Positions 45,450 through 57,473 of a stretch of DNA of 64,000 nt are shown here, piece after piece. The DNA comes from Aphrocallistes beatrix (lineage: Eukaryota > Porifera > Hexactinellida > Sceptrulophora > Aphrocallistidae), in the NCBI GenBank assembly GCA_963281255.1, contig OY725493.1:186001-250000 (forward strand). Reading direction: 5' to 3'. Position numbers and translations under genes: made by a program. Positions within the stretch are counted from its first letter, which is position 1, and every line of letters begins with the position of its first letter. The notes beneath the pieces are model-generated. The model saw only the letters and a program-made list of their open reading frames with translations. It was not told where the DNA came from and searched no databases.

Positions 45450-48400
45450 ATGGCAACGAAAGATTCTGGAATAACTCTACAGAAATTTCTCGCTGATGCA
45501 AGGCTTGAACCATACAAGAAAACATTTGAGGAAAACAATATTAAATGCATAGATGATATAAGTGGTGTAAATGAAGTATTTCTGACTACAGTAATCAAGA
45601 TGAATAGCGAAGAAGTAAACTGCTTTTTAAAGGAAAGAGGTGAACTATTTAGGCATTTGGTAAGTTTATTTTTCTTATACTTTTGGCATATTATCGTATT
45701 TTGAATAAAAACTACGTAAACATTAAGTATTAGAAGCTAAAATATACCATGAAATATCAGATCATTTCAAAATATATACGAGAAACTTTGGGTAGTTTTA
45801 ACAAGTATTCTTCAATATGAGATTGATACAACAAGGCATTTAGGAATATATTAATGCGACAACCTCAGAATCTTGAAACTTGAATGAACTCCAGATTGTG
45901 ATTATCAATATGAAATTATCTGTCACTTTAACTGCCAAACATAAATTTTAGAAGCGTGTTTCGCTTGCTAGCTCTGTGTGGCTAGCGAATATTTTGTGTC
46001 TGCAGAGACACCCTATGGGCACCCGAGGGTATATTCTTCAAATTAGATATTTTAAAATCTATACTCATCGTGCAAAACTTGATGTTGTTAGTGTTGTCAA
46101 TCTACTAAATCTACTCTTAACGTATTCTAAATATCATCCTGGTTGGTGGACTGGTTTCAGAGTTATTGCATGTTTGCTCGGTTATTGAATAATTGTTTAA
46201 TATAAAAAATTGTTTAAAATGTCATAATATGGAGTCGTATAAGTGTCAGATTGTGTTACGTCAAAATAACTCAAACAATCAAAGCTAGTACAGTAGAGTT
46301 CGCTTATTAGCAAGTTTTTTCAGTGCACAGAGCAAAGGTATAGGGATTTATGTGTAAACAAGTTCGCTTAATAACAAGTTCGCTTATTAGCAAGTTTTTT
46401 TAAGGTCCCAATGGACCAAAATGTATTAATTATGTTCGCTTATTAGCAAGTTTTTAGAAAAACTTGCTAATACACGAACTTTAGTTTGTTTATTAAGAAG
46501 AAAACTTGCTAATAAACGAACTTTTAGTTCGTTTATTAGGAAGAACTTGCTAATAGAGATTATTCTTGCATATTATGTATTAATTAATTTACATTCTTCA
46601 ATTTGGAGAAAATTGTGGTTCTTTTGAATAGAGTAGAAAGTTTCGTAAGTATTATACCGTAGAGTTCGCTTATTAGCAAGTTTTCTCGAGCAAAACCCGA
46701 CTTGCTAATAAGCGAACTCTACTGTATCATTGTGTTCTAAATGCCATCCAATTGCTCCGCTAGTTCCAAAATTATTGCATCTTGTAGTGTTCTTCGATCA
46801 TATGAGGAAACGACGAAAATTGTTTAAATATTATAAGCCTTATGTTAGCAGTTGAAAGCTAGTTTCTAGAATCTTTTCAAAATTTGTTAAAAGGTGTGAG
46901 AATATACATCTAAGCTTTGTTTCCTAAAACTATGATAAAATTAATGTAGTATGTTACAGTCAATCTGTATAAGCAGCCATTTTGCGTAATGCCTCAAAAC
47001 CTCAGCCATTTCATGTTATAACTGAGACCCTTAGTCATTACATGAAATGCCTAAAATGTTTCATGAATTGAAATAATACAGGAATGTCTCCTTCTCAAAA
47101 TGACCGTTTCGAAATTTTTTTAAGCCAGTTATGAAGATTCAACCTCAAAGGTTAGCCAGCCATAAAATAAGCATTTTTAGTGCAGCTACTAGTAAAGGAG
47201 ATGACTTATGTCAGATCGGTATGCGACTTACGTATGTACGTCTGCTTACTCCTGGAAATTATATTGACCAAATTGCACAGAATTTGGATTCTTATATGGC
47301 GGAGGTTTGAATCTGGGTCTAAATTATAAAATATTTTCAGACCTTTCCACGAAACGTGTCAAAATGTATTAGCCAATCAGAATCCAGGGATTTAACATTA
47401 CAACTGGCTTGATTATGTTGATAAATAAGGATTACACATAATTCAATGAACGTATGAAAACGTGTAAACATTGCCAATTTAGCGTTCCCTCACTCTTAAT
47501 GGGTGCGAGATGGGACCATCCTCACTTTTCAGAAGCAGATTGTCCAACGTTTGGTCAGTACCTAGTCGGGATTTTTGATCGAGTAGCCGGCAGCCGAGGA
47601 CAAAACCCAAATATAAAAACTAGAGGATCCTGGAGTATGTTCCTATCCGGATTTTCTTCCATCTGGAGGCCCTGAAGCACCATTTCCAGGACTCTCAGAT
47701 AATGTACAAGTATATTTCAAAAAAGTTTAATAAATCGTTTTGTCATTTCACGCTTGTTTCTCATTGGAAACATCATTGTAATAAAATTCTCATTATTCTT
47801 CAGATATATTCACTTAAGCATATTAAAAGCCAGTCTAAGTTTGCACTCATTATTGAAATAATTGAATTCACTAGTCTTTGTTGATATGTTTACCACATCG
47901 TTCAATATTTAGACAATTGTGCACTATATATGACTAAAATTCGACTATACATGCAAAATTGGGATTTTCCCATCTCGACCGAAGTTGTGTCCGGATTCGT
48001 GGTTTTAAAACAAAATCGGGATGGTTGGACACTCTGCAGAAGTATATTACTATACGGTATACTACATAACCATGGATGTTTTGTAGAGTAGAATTCTGAG
48101 ATTAATATGTAGATTATCCGTAAAACCTTGAGATTTTGTTTCACTCACTCAAATGACCTTTTGGTTCAACCGGTTCTATCATAACTTGATAACCATCGCC
48201 ACTAAATAATGTCACACGACTCAATTTGATGGAACTCGACACAGTTTGATGGTACTCGATATAATTTAGTGGCATGTGACACAATTTACTTGGTAAAACC
48301 TCATATGGACCCAGTGGCTTAAAATGGCAGTTAGTAAAGAATGTACAATAGCACCAAAAAATTATTATTTACATATGGGTTATCGATAGCTAGAAATCGT

Positions 48401-51400
48401 TTGGCGATGCCAAAATTACTGTATGGCCTCTATTCTACACGTTATGACGTCATCATGACGTTGCCTAATTTTTATTATTAACCGAAATCGCATCAATATC
48501 GCTTTCAGAAATTAATCTAACAAAAATGTCAGATAAATTTGCTTCAAAGCTAATCTTTCTTGATAAATGTTCACGATACTTTCGGATAAGCTTGTTGCAT
48601 GATTCGGATCCTTCTTCAGATATACTCTTTTTAAGTCCAAAACCAGAATTAGAATCTCTGATAAGTTCATCGTCGATAAGTTCAATAAGTTCAATCAAGT
48701 TAAATCTCCGATAAGTTCAATCTCTGAAAAGTTGAAGTAAATTGCTGATTGGATACTGAATTCGTGTGACTTCAATATTTTTGCCAAATCAAGTCTGGTC
48801 TTGGGGATCTCACGATCATCTGCCATTATGGGAAAATCTCAAATTTGTGTCTAGAATTTACGAATATGATATTCCTTATTACATTATATCAGCTATATAT
48901 TCGACACTGGAAAATAGAAGAATCATAATTTGCGGTTCAAAGATAACATTGAATTGCATAGTTACCAAAATGGATTAAAGAATTTCCATAGCAACCAAAT
49001 AATCTCAATGGAATTTATTCGAAATTTTCATTTTGCGCACGCACCGGATACTGTAAGTTAGCACACTCGTTTAAAAGGGGTGCATGCATTAATTCGAATC
49101 TGTATGTAGGCGTTAGTTCGAATCCTGTATGTAGGCGTTAGTTCGAATCGAATTCGGCTATGTGTAGGCGTTAGTTCGAATAGAATTTAACTATGTGGGC
49201 TTTGGTTCGAGGCACAAGCATTAGTTCGAATTTCAAAGTAGTCGTTAGTTCGAATCGAATTCTCAGTAGAAAATGCTGCTTTTCCCTCCGTTCTTATAAA
49301 TAGTTTTCCTTAATGGCACTCAACTACCCCCTTCGTTCAGAAATGCCTTTTTCATCCTCAATTTTCTACTATTCTCAGCAGAAATTGCTGCTTTTCCCTC
49401 AGTCCTTATAAATATCTCTTCCCAAATATTATCCTTTTTTAAATTTACGTTAATTCCGAATTGGATTCGAACAAATGATTGCATTAACAAAGTCGATTCG
49501 AACTAACGCCTACATACAGATTTGAACTAATGCAGCCCCCCCGTTTAAAATACAATAATTGATTGCCCAATTTTGTATTTCCATTGCATTTGTCTGCATA
49601 AATATTATTTCAGCTTGTCTGAATTTTTATTTTTATTTTAATTCAATATATCTAATTCGTTGTTTTAAAATCCAAATATCTTAAATAAAAGTATCAAAGA
49701 TAAACAGAAATGGACAAGAAATTCAGATTCAGGATACTAAAATTATCTATAGTAGAGTTACAGCACACTGAGACTATCCTTACTATTAAAACTCGATTAT
49801 TGTTTGTGTATATATATATATATATATTAGGGTGCTCCAAAAACACGGAAGTTTGAATCAATAGACGTGCACTATTGAAATATTTTACTTTGATCACCAA
49901 GTATTCACCATAAAATTTTCATGCAATTTGGAGATAGTTTAGTGGTCGCGCAGAGTAGCTTCCTCCTCGTGCTCATTTATAATGGGATATGTCCGGGTTG
50001 GGGCCAAAAGTTCTAAAAGGCGTATTTCCGATAATACATTTTAATAACCTAAAGTCTACCAATTCCGATATATTGGCGAAAACAGTTGGAACCAGCATTC
50101 ATACTCACAATTATTAATGGTCTAAACTGTTTTCACCAATATCTCGGAACCGGTAGCTTCTAGGTCATAAAAATGTATTATTAGCTGATATAAAACGACC
50201 CCCAAATATCACAAAAATAAAGTTACTAGTTTATTCAAACATCAGAAATACACCTTTTACAACTTTTTGACCCCAACCAGGACATATCCCATTATAAATT
50301 AGCACGAGGAGGAAGCTACTCTGCGCGACCACTAAACCATTCCCAAATTGCATGAAAATTTTATGGTGAATACTTGGTGATCAAAGTAAACTATTTTAAT
50401 AGTGCGCATCTATTGATTCTAACAGATTCTAACCGTGTTTTTTGGAGCACCCTAATATATATATATATCTGTAACGAATTGATTGAAGAAACTGCCGGGC
50501 GTAGAAAGCTGATTTTTGGCATGTGGGCGTCCTTTGGCTATGGCTCCAGGAAGTTCTGAGCTCAGACCAAAATGTCGACTCATCATGGAATTATGACGTC
50601 ATTGTCACATTTTTAAAAGTTAAGCAACACAGTTATTCGGGCATAACTCAGCCATTATAGGAGATAGAAGGCTGAAATTTTAATAGAACTTGTATACTAA
50701 CACGCCTCACATATGATGCAACTATCAAAAATGACGACTCATCACTTTGTTATGACGTCATCATTACTCATCAAAATTTTAAAATTGACAAATTTGGTGA
50801 TTTTTCGAGTGATATCGATTTTAAACTAAGATGTACATATTTAGAGATGATATCTCCCTTATAATTAACCAATCTCACCTCCAGGCGACCGAAGGGAGCC
50901 TCCGGCGGACACAAAGTGTCCGCCACCCGCGCAGCGCAAGCAAGCGAAGCGCGCTTGTAATTGTAAAGTTATAATGACACGTGTTGAATTAGTTGCAACA
51001 TTTCAAAATCACCAAACTACGATTGGGAACAAAAATTCTTGAGATATTGAATGCACTTTTCGTATATTTATAAGCTTTAGGTAGATTAAATACTATAAGT
51101 TTGGGACAAACTAACGACCAATTATGATATCCAAACATTGAAAAACATAAACAAAGACCAAAAATTTCTCTATTCCCTGCTACCAAGCCACTGTGCATGA
51201 ATGAATTTTATTTTGCATTTAAAATCCATTTGGGGTTTATCATAGTAAATTGTGCCGCGTAGCACAATTTGGTGGCGGTGGTTATTAGGGCATTGGGATC
51301 TTTAGATCCATGATCGAAAGATCCGGATCGCGATCCTTTTTAAAAGTATGATCGGATCGAAACTTTGACTGAATTCGATCAGATCCTTTTTCTTTTTAAT

Positions 51401-54400
51401 CCCCAAGTTGGAAGCGAAAGTGTTGAAATTTATGTTGATTAAATACATTTTTTAATGTGTTTTATGGTTTGAATATTAACTTAAGCACTAAGTACGCCCC
51501 AGGATGCCGCAGAGGGACGGACATTGCACGCCTTCCATGCCAAATGGCATCTCATTCCAGGTACTAACAATGATAGTCCTCTGACTATTATTGAAAGGAT
51601 CTTTTTGGGGATCGTGATCGGATCGAAGAACCTTTTATAAGTTAAGATCGGGATCTAGATCTAGATCTTTTTTTTGAGGCTCGACAAATGCCCTAGTGGT
51701 TATCAAGTTACGATGAAACCGATTGAATCATTGGGCAATTTGAGTAAACGTGACAAAATCTCACGATTCTACGGATGATCTCAGAATTCTACGCTACAAA
51801 ACCATCCATGGTTATATAGTATAAGAATCTCAGATCTACGCAACAGATCTCAGGGGAGGATCATTTTAAATATACTTATGCATTAAATGACTGACACGCC
51901 AAAATACATGTCTTATTTCGCCAAATTGATATTTAGTTTTATATTAGCAAATTCAAACTTCGTATACATAGCCGAGAAAAACGAGGGTTCACTCGACATG
52001 GATCACCTAAAATGGCTGAGTTATAGTCGAAAAACTGAAATTTCTAATTATAAAAAAGGTGACAATGACGTCATCATTCCATGATGAGTCGATATTTTTT
52101 TACAATTTAATGATTTTCCAGTAATGCAAATTCGACCTGTATAATCCGACAATTTTTGATACATTTTGGGAATAAGACAATCACCTGTATATAACGGTCA
52201 TCTATGTATACCGGCCAATTTTGTTCAGTCCCGTGGAATATCCCTTTCGCACCTACTTATTTCTCAGTCAAAATCTCTCATTTTCATCCCTTTTTTCAAA
52301 CATACTCCACTCCAAAGGCCTCAACTTTCGTTCCCTTTCTCATTAGTACCTGTTTATTTAATCTCTAATGAGGCGAAATTCTCGTGAAACAGAGAACTAA
52401 TGTTCATACGACGAAATTCCCGTGCGACGAAATGTCCGTTTACCACTAAATGGAGCTTCACTATCAGTCTGTCAACCGACATTTTTACTTTTAATCATAA
52501 AAGGCATTTTTAGCAAATTCGAAACAGGTCATCTTGAGAGAGACAGTTCTGCTTCGTTATAAATGAAATGGGTTTTTTTACACTATTAACGATAAACATT
52601 TTTTGAGTTAAAGTGGCACTGAGGACTTTAGGTCAGGATTTTTATGAAATTTCAATTCAAAAATTCTTGGACCAAGTAGTTATATTTAGTTAACAATAGT
52701 CATCCTAAAAATTATGCGTGTTTTTTGGAGTGGAATTTTGTAATTCCGTCGACTTTGCCTTAATTTGACCGTAACCTTTCTCTTGAAATATTTTGAATCT
52801 GAAATAACTATGAAGCTTCTTGGTAGTTTGGTTTACAACAACTGATTTAACAGCTTCAATTGTTAAATAATATTCTTCTTTGGGCGTCAATATTTTTTCA
52901 GGATAATTTTTATCATAAATTTCGATCTTAAACTTTTGTTCGCAAAAATAATATATGTTGCTGAGACTCCAATATGAAGCCCATTTATAACCGGGAAAAT
53001 GCTATATATTAACTGTTGCCTGTCGAGGGAAAGCTGAATCTGTTCTATGCATGAGTCGCCTGATTCTGTACAGCGATATTACCGGAATCTGTCCTACGAT
53101 TATTTCGAGTTCGGAATCTGTCCTACGATTATTTCGAGTTCGGAATTTGTCCTACGATTATTCCGAGTTCGGAATCTGTCCTACGCCTGAGTTCGGAATT
53201 TGTCAGGGTTGCCATAGGAATAGAATTTCAAAACCCATTCCCATCCCATTCCCACAGGATATCAGTGGGAATACCCACAAAAACCCACAGAAAAACCCCA
53301 CAAAACCCACTGGAAAACCCACAGGAACCCACAGAAAAACACAGAACCCACATTTGAGAATGCCCATAGGCTTAAAGTCATTCCTATTCCCATCCCATAT
53401 GGGAATCTGTCGGTTTGCCTATGGGTATACCCACAGATTCCCATTCCAGATTCCGAACTCGGAATAATCATAGGACAGATTCCGAACTCGGAATAATCAT
53501 AGGACAGATTCCGAACTCGAAATAATCGTAGGACAGATTCCGAGCTCGGAATAATCATAGGACAGATTCCGAGCTCGGAATAATCATAGGACAGATTCCG
53601 AACTCGGAATAATCATAGGACAGATTCCGAACTCGGAATAATCGTGGGACAGATTCCGAACTCGGAATAATCATAGGACAGATTCCGAACTCGGAATAAT
53701 CGTAGGACAGATTCCGAACTCGAAATAATCGTGGGACAGATTCCGAACTCGGAATAATCGTAGGATAGATTCCGAACTCGAAATAATCGTAGGACAGATT
53801 CCGAACTCGAAATAATCGTAGGACAGATTCCGAACTCGAAGAATTCGAATTTGAGGTTAAATTAAGCGTATCTCTTACCAATTAAATACCTTGACTCGCT
53901 AAATAAATCAGTATTATAACTATTTGTATGGAGAATTATGGGGTGTACGAATACTTTTGTTCAGGCAGTGTAGATACTTGGTCTCCTCATAAATATTTTT
54001 TATGTCCAAATTCCATTCATCTCACATTAATGATTTGCCCGAAAATTCCATTACATATAGAAGGAAAAAGGTACTTTATGTATTTTAGATGTATTTAAGG
54101 TATTTTAGATGTATGCCACTATATACTTGTATAAAGTATGGTCAACAAACTAAAACTAATTTTAATCTTGTGAAATTATGATCTTAATCAATGCAAAGTT
54201 TGTTGCAATAATTACGATATTTTAATATAGGCTCCATCATCTCTGGATGTATCTAATGAAGCCTATGAAATGCAAAAGAGAAGAACTGCGCTTGACATTC
54301 AGTATCAGCTGTTTACGAACCTAGCTCCTGAAAAGAAACGAGTAGGACCTTTCAACACTGATCAAATCCTGTACTGCGACCTAGTTAACATTATATGCAA

Positions 54401-57400
54401 TCAAGAACGAAATGAGTTGGGAGAAGACATGACGGTAGAACTGTACACCTGTGAAGGGTACCCATTAGCCACTAGACCTATCTCCTACATAAGCAAACTG
54501 TCCGACTGGTGTCTTGAGGAGTATCCTGACCCTCCTCTACTCTATGCTGTTCCTAGACTTAAATGCTATACTGATAAGTGTACACAGTACATGACGGCAG
54601 CTCCTCTCTGTGATGGAACTGATTCTATCTTCATTCGGAATAAAGAATGCGGATTCAATATGAATCAAATCCGAACTAATTGCAAACAGGGCACGTATTT
54701 CCAGTTAATAAAGAGAATACAGGACATGATAGGAATTCCAGGTCATCTTATCCATTTGAATCTAGGTGAAAAAGTGATTGAGTCATCTACTGATGCCACA
54801 TTATATGAACTAAATATTGTGAATATGTCTGCCCTAGAGATAAAACTCAACGAACATTTCTGGACTCTAGGGAAGGATACAAATCTTACGGTCAATGAGT
54901 GTAAACCAACTTGGTACCAGGAACAAGGTACTTTTGGGACTTCTTTCTTTTTCAGCTGTCTCTACTCGCTGGCTGATTGGATGGCAGAAAATAACCAGGA
55001 ATCAACTGAAAATAACCAGGAATCAACTGAAAATAACCAGGAATCAACTGAAAATAGCAAAGAATCATCTGTAAATAACCAGGAATCATCTGAAAATAGC
55101 AAAGAATCATCTGTAAATAACCAGGAATCATCTGAAATATTTAATAGAACATTAGGACATATACGCAGTATTATAGGATGTCCTCCACTAATCGATGCAC
55201 TCGGTGAATTATTTATACAAGCATTTCTCACCCTTCCACACATAGTTGCTATTCAGGAGTGTTTAATTTTACTATTCAAAATGATGAAACCTAAAACACC
55301 GAAATTACACTTGCCCAATTTGGATGTCAGAAATTCGGAAAAAGTAACAGAATATTCAAATTATTTTTGGGTTTATTTGGTTGACAGTTCAACACCTGGT
55401 CACAGTCAATCAGAACAATACTCCACATTCAAACTCACCTGCAGTGAAACCTACCAGCGCATGACAGATCCTGTGATAGTAAAGGATGTCAATGGAGTGG
55501 AACACATCCTTGAACAAACTAAAGTGAGTACTGAGATCATTGTTAAGTATCTCTACAACTATAAACGTATGCTCAAGTGTTTCATTGGAGATGAGGCAGT
55601 TGTATGGAATTGCATTAGCGTTCCTACTTGTGGGATTGACTTAACTGGAGAATGGCAGAATCTTGTCAAGAAATGTAAGAACTATCCAGCACTCTGTGTC
55701 CAAGCACCTCTTAACGTTAAATCCCCTCAATGTCGTAGGCCATCCATGATCCCCACTGAAAACGGGAATATCGGTGTCTACATAGTTAGTTCTAAAGATG
55801 TAAACAAGCCCCATATCTACTATGAAGTTATAACTGGACAATCCATCTTATTCGATGCTCAGGAATTGGATAGAGATGTTAAAAAAAATAAATTTCTTAT
55901 CAATAAATTTGGCAATGATTGGCAAACATTACCAACAAAAGTCAAGGGTCAGGGTTTAGAAGTCATCACTCGCGATCCAGAAGAGATTATAATGGTCATT
56001 CTTGACACCAGTGGATCAATGGATTGGCCTTATATGGATGGTGAGACTAAGTCTCAATCAGCACATAAGGCATTCAGTGCTTTCTGCGATCGTACAATTG
56101 CCTATGACTTGAAACATGTAATCGGACTAACTTTGTTTGCGAAAAACTGCTGTTTACAATATCCTCTTTCTGAAAACTTCCGAGAGTTCAATGATCAGTT
56201 TGGAAACCTCCCTCCTGCATCGCATACAGCAATTTACGTCGGGATAAAATTCGCAGTTGAACAGTTAAATATATTCACAGCAAAATACCCGAACTATAAA
56301 GAAGTACCTCGTAGAATCTTGTGTTTGACAGATGGCGCTAACAATTATTCAAATTTTACACCAACAGAAGCAACTCGGTTGCTGATAAATAATAATATTA
56401 AGATGGATTGTGTGCTATTATGCACGGAATATGTAGACACACATGCTATTGCAAAGGCTAGTGGAGGATATTCGTTTAAACCAGAAAGCTCACAGGAGAT
56501 GTTAACCATATTTGAGCAGGAAACAATGTTAACAATGAAGACTAGACAACATTGCACAGCGGCTTTCCTTCCAGGAAAAAGAATAAAACTTAAAACACAA
56601 GCTACCAGACCAATTGATAAGGATCCACTTCATTTACTTCCTGAAAAGATGACCATAAAGGTCCAAGTAGCAGATAAGTGTCTTACTCGTGCTCTTATCC
56701 AGAAGCATCTTGCTACTCAAACTAAAGCTAACTTAACTAAGAGAATCTTGAAAGAACTTTCTCACTACCAAACAAATCCTCATCCAGCTTTTGAAGTGTT
56801 CCCTGGAGAAGAGCACATTGACTTCTGGAGGATTATAATGGAAGGACCAGAAGGTACTCCTTACGAAGGAGGAATATTTGAATTGTTCATTGAGTTCACT
56901 AACGAATATCCAGCCAAACCACCTAACATCAGATTCATCACACCTATCTACCATTGTAACATCAACAGTTCAGGACGAATTTGTCATTCAATCCTGGATA
57001 GGTTCTATGCCCCCGGGGTGAGGGTTAGGGACATATTCAACCACGTGTACGGACTCCTCATTGACGCAGTGCCTGATGATCCATTGGACAGTGTGAAGGC
57101 TGCACTGCTACGCGATGATAAGACTAAACACTTGTATTTGCGGAATGCTAGACATCACGTTGAAAAAAACGCAAAAAATCAGACTAAGATTGATATTCGC
57201 ATTAAACTTCTTGGATGCGAACAGAAAGTTCAAGCAGAATACCAATCATTCTTGATATGTCCTATGACACTGGAACTTTTTAAGGACCCAGTTATGACAC
57301 GATATGGCGACACATATGAGAGAGAGGCTATTGTGGAGCATCTGAGAAGTGGGAAGAATTATGATCCATATACTTTCAAAAAGCTGACTGTGGATAACTT

Positions 57401-57473
57401 ACATCCGAACAAGACAATAAAGAACCTTGTAGCTGGAGTTAAGCTAGACATTGAGAAGGGAGGTCAGATATAG
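45450..57473 (+). CDS. SAM / Ubl / vWA / UBC (E2) / U-box (E3) protein B
   Basis: Exon 1 is 45450-45659 (70 codons) and exon 2 is 54231-57473, both phase 0 (TTG|GTAAGT ... ttttaatatag|GCT), giving 1150 residues. Exon 1 is SAM-like (LQKFLADARLEPYKKTFEEN). Counting from the ATG at 54270: a ubiquitin-like segment (about 118-193; GIPGHLIHLNLGEKVI), eight NNQEST/NSKESS-type repeats (240-289), vWA (573-755) with complete MIDAS (DTSGS, Thr653, LTDG), UBC (820-965; YHCN and catalytic Cys905 in GRICHSIL) and U-box (992-1058; KDPVMTRYGDTYEREAIVEH). His-Pro-Asn of E2 is His-Cys-Asn here. It is a paralogue of gene A in divergent orientation. It probably acts as a combined E2/E3 ubiquitin enzyme in the cytoplasm or nucleus. 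The 8.6-kb intron, made largely of transposons, makes the exon link an inference. Confidence 0.82.
45940..46230. repeat. Diverged hairpin-repeat relative, duplicated at 58900-59180
   Basis: gaagcgtgtttcgcttgcta and following sequence resemble the GC-rich end of the hairpin-bearing repeat. The segment is copied downstream as part of the duplication. Confidence 0.55.
46291..46724. mobile_element. Pogo-like MITE, TA insertion proved by empty site
   Basis: Ends CAGTAGAGTTCGCTTATTAG and CTAATAAGCGAACTCTACTG with TA on both sides. The duplicated copy of this region (around 59235-59250, aaagctgtatcattg) lacks it. The interior repeats 'gttcgcttattagcaagttt' several times. Confidence 0.92.
46725..48049. 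other. Gene B intron, no recognised gene
   Basis: The first part (to about 47230) is the source of the duplication at 59250-59680. 47235-47340 resembles 16215-16350. Open frames near 47454 and 47702 have no recognisable domain. Confidence 0.45.
48050..48310. mobile_element. Half copy of the palindromic GTTGCGTAG family
   Basis: Matches one arm and part of the centre of 19929-20426 (ccatggatgttttgtagagt, then aaatgaccttttggttcaac and cgacacagtttgatggtact). The other arm is missing. Confidence 0.7.
48311..49067. other. Gene B intron, no recognised gene
   Basis: A minus-strand frame (48698-48465; EGSESCNKLIRKYREHLSRK) is open, but I cannot assign it to a family. Confidence 0.35.
49077..49541. 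mobile_element. MITE with 9-bp target duplication and GTAGGCGTTAGTTCGAAT repeats
   Basis: Inverted ends (GGGGTGCATGCATTAATTCG ... CTAATGCAGCCCCCC) are flanked by CGTTTAAAA on both sides (49068-49076, 49542-49550). The left arm has four to five tandem copies of 'gtaggcgttagttcgaat' and the right arm a complementary copy. A 9-bp duplication suggests a Mutator-like origin. Confidence 0.82.
49775..50957. mobile_element. Hairpin-bearing interspersed repeat, copy 3, split by a foldback element
   Basis: Reverse orientation relative to 13485-14050. The tail (ttactattaaaactcgatta) is at 49779-49799. The body runs 50460-50957 and ends with hairpin GGCGGACAC-aaa-GTGTCCGCC (50904-50924) and CAAGCGAAGCGCGCTTG. 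The (TA)n tract between them took an insertion (49829-50453). Confidence 0.8.
49829..50453. mobile_element. Foldback element nested in the (TA)n tract
   Basis: Ends AGGGTGCTCCAAAAACACGG and ...GTGTTTTTTGGAGCACCCT. The arms extend over 200 bp (gtggtcgcgcagagtagctt and its complement are in each). No ORF. The target duplication is masked by the TA repeats. Confidence 0.82.
51220..51844. mobile_element. Composite: palindromic element with nested hAT MITE, copy 1
   Basis: The outer element is of the GTTGCGTAG family (right end atctacgcaac at 51844). At 51286-51695 it holds TAGGGCATTGGGATC...AAATGCCCTA, flanked by GTGGTTAT on both sides (8-bp duplication). The same nesting is found at 59690-60195. 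Confidence 0.82.
51845..53060. other. Gene B intron, no recognised gene
   Basis: Only a fragment of the hairpin-bearing repeat (gtgacaatgacgtcat, 52060-52100) is recognised. Open frames are short and unlike known proteins. Confidence 0.4.
53068..53200. repeat. 29-bp tandem repeat, forward array
   Basis: About four copies of 'tcggaatctgtcctacgatt' plus 9 bp, the reverse complement of the array at 53450-53838. Confidence 0.85.
53205..53447. repeat. AC-rich simple-sequence block between two inverted arrays
   Basis: Built on 'aacccacagaaaaaccca' and 'cccattcccatcccatt'. Its two ends are complementary (ggttgccataggaa... / ...cctatgggtatacc), so it looks like an inserted or rearranged palindromic unit. 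Confidence 0.7.
53450..53838. repeat. 29-bp tandem repeat, reverse array, about 13 copies
   Basis: Unit begins attccgaactcggaataatc and continues with 'atAGGACAG', 13 full units plus a partial. Variants alternate catagg/cgtagg. Since 3 x 29 bases is 29 codons, the array has long open frames that are not genes. Confidence 0.93.

Noticed and set aside
45976-46188. Frame shared with 58942-59145 (IYTHRAKLDVVSVVNLL)
   Set aside because: Conserved only because the segment is duplicated; the start region falls in a repeat and no domain is seen.
47454-47884. Open + frames in the gene B intron
   Set aside because: No recognisable motif; within a transposon-rich intron.
48465-48698. Minus-strand frame with charged composition
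   Set aside because: Could be an exon, but there is no recognisable domain, splice context or conserved copy.
53450-53838. CRISPR-like array
   Set aside because: Units are directly adjacent with no spacers, and the DNA is eukaryotic.
53068-53881. Long frames coding for SSESVLRLFRVRNLSYDY-type repeats
   Set aside because: Product of a 29-bp tandem repeat, open only because three units make 29 codons.
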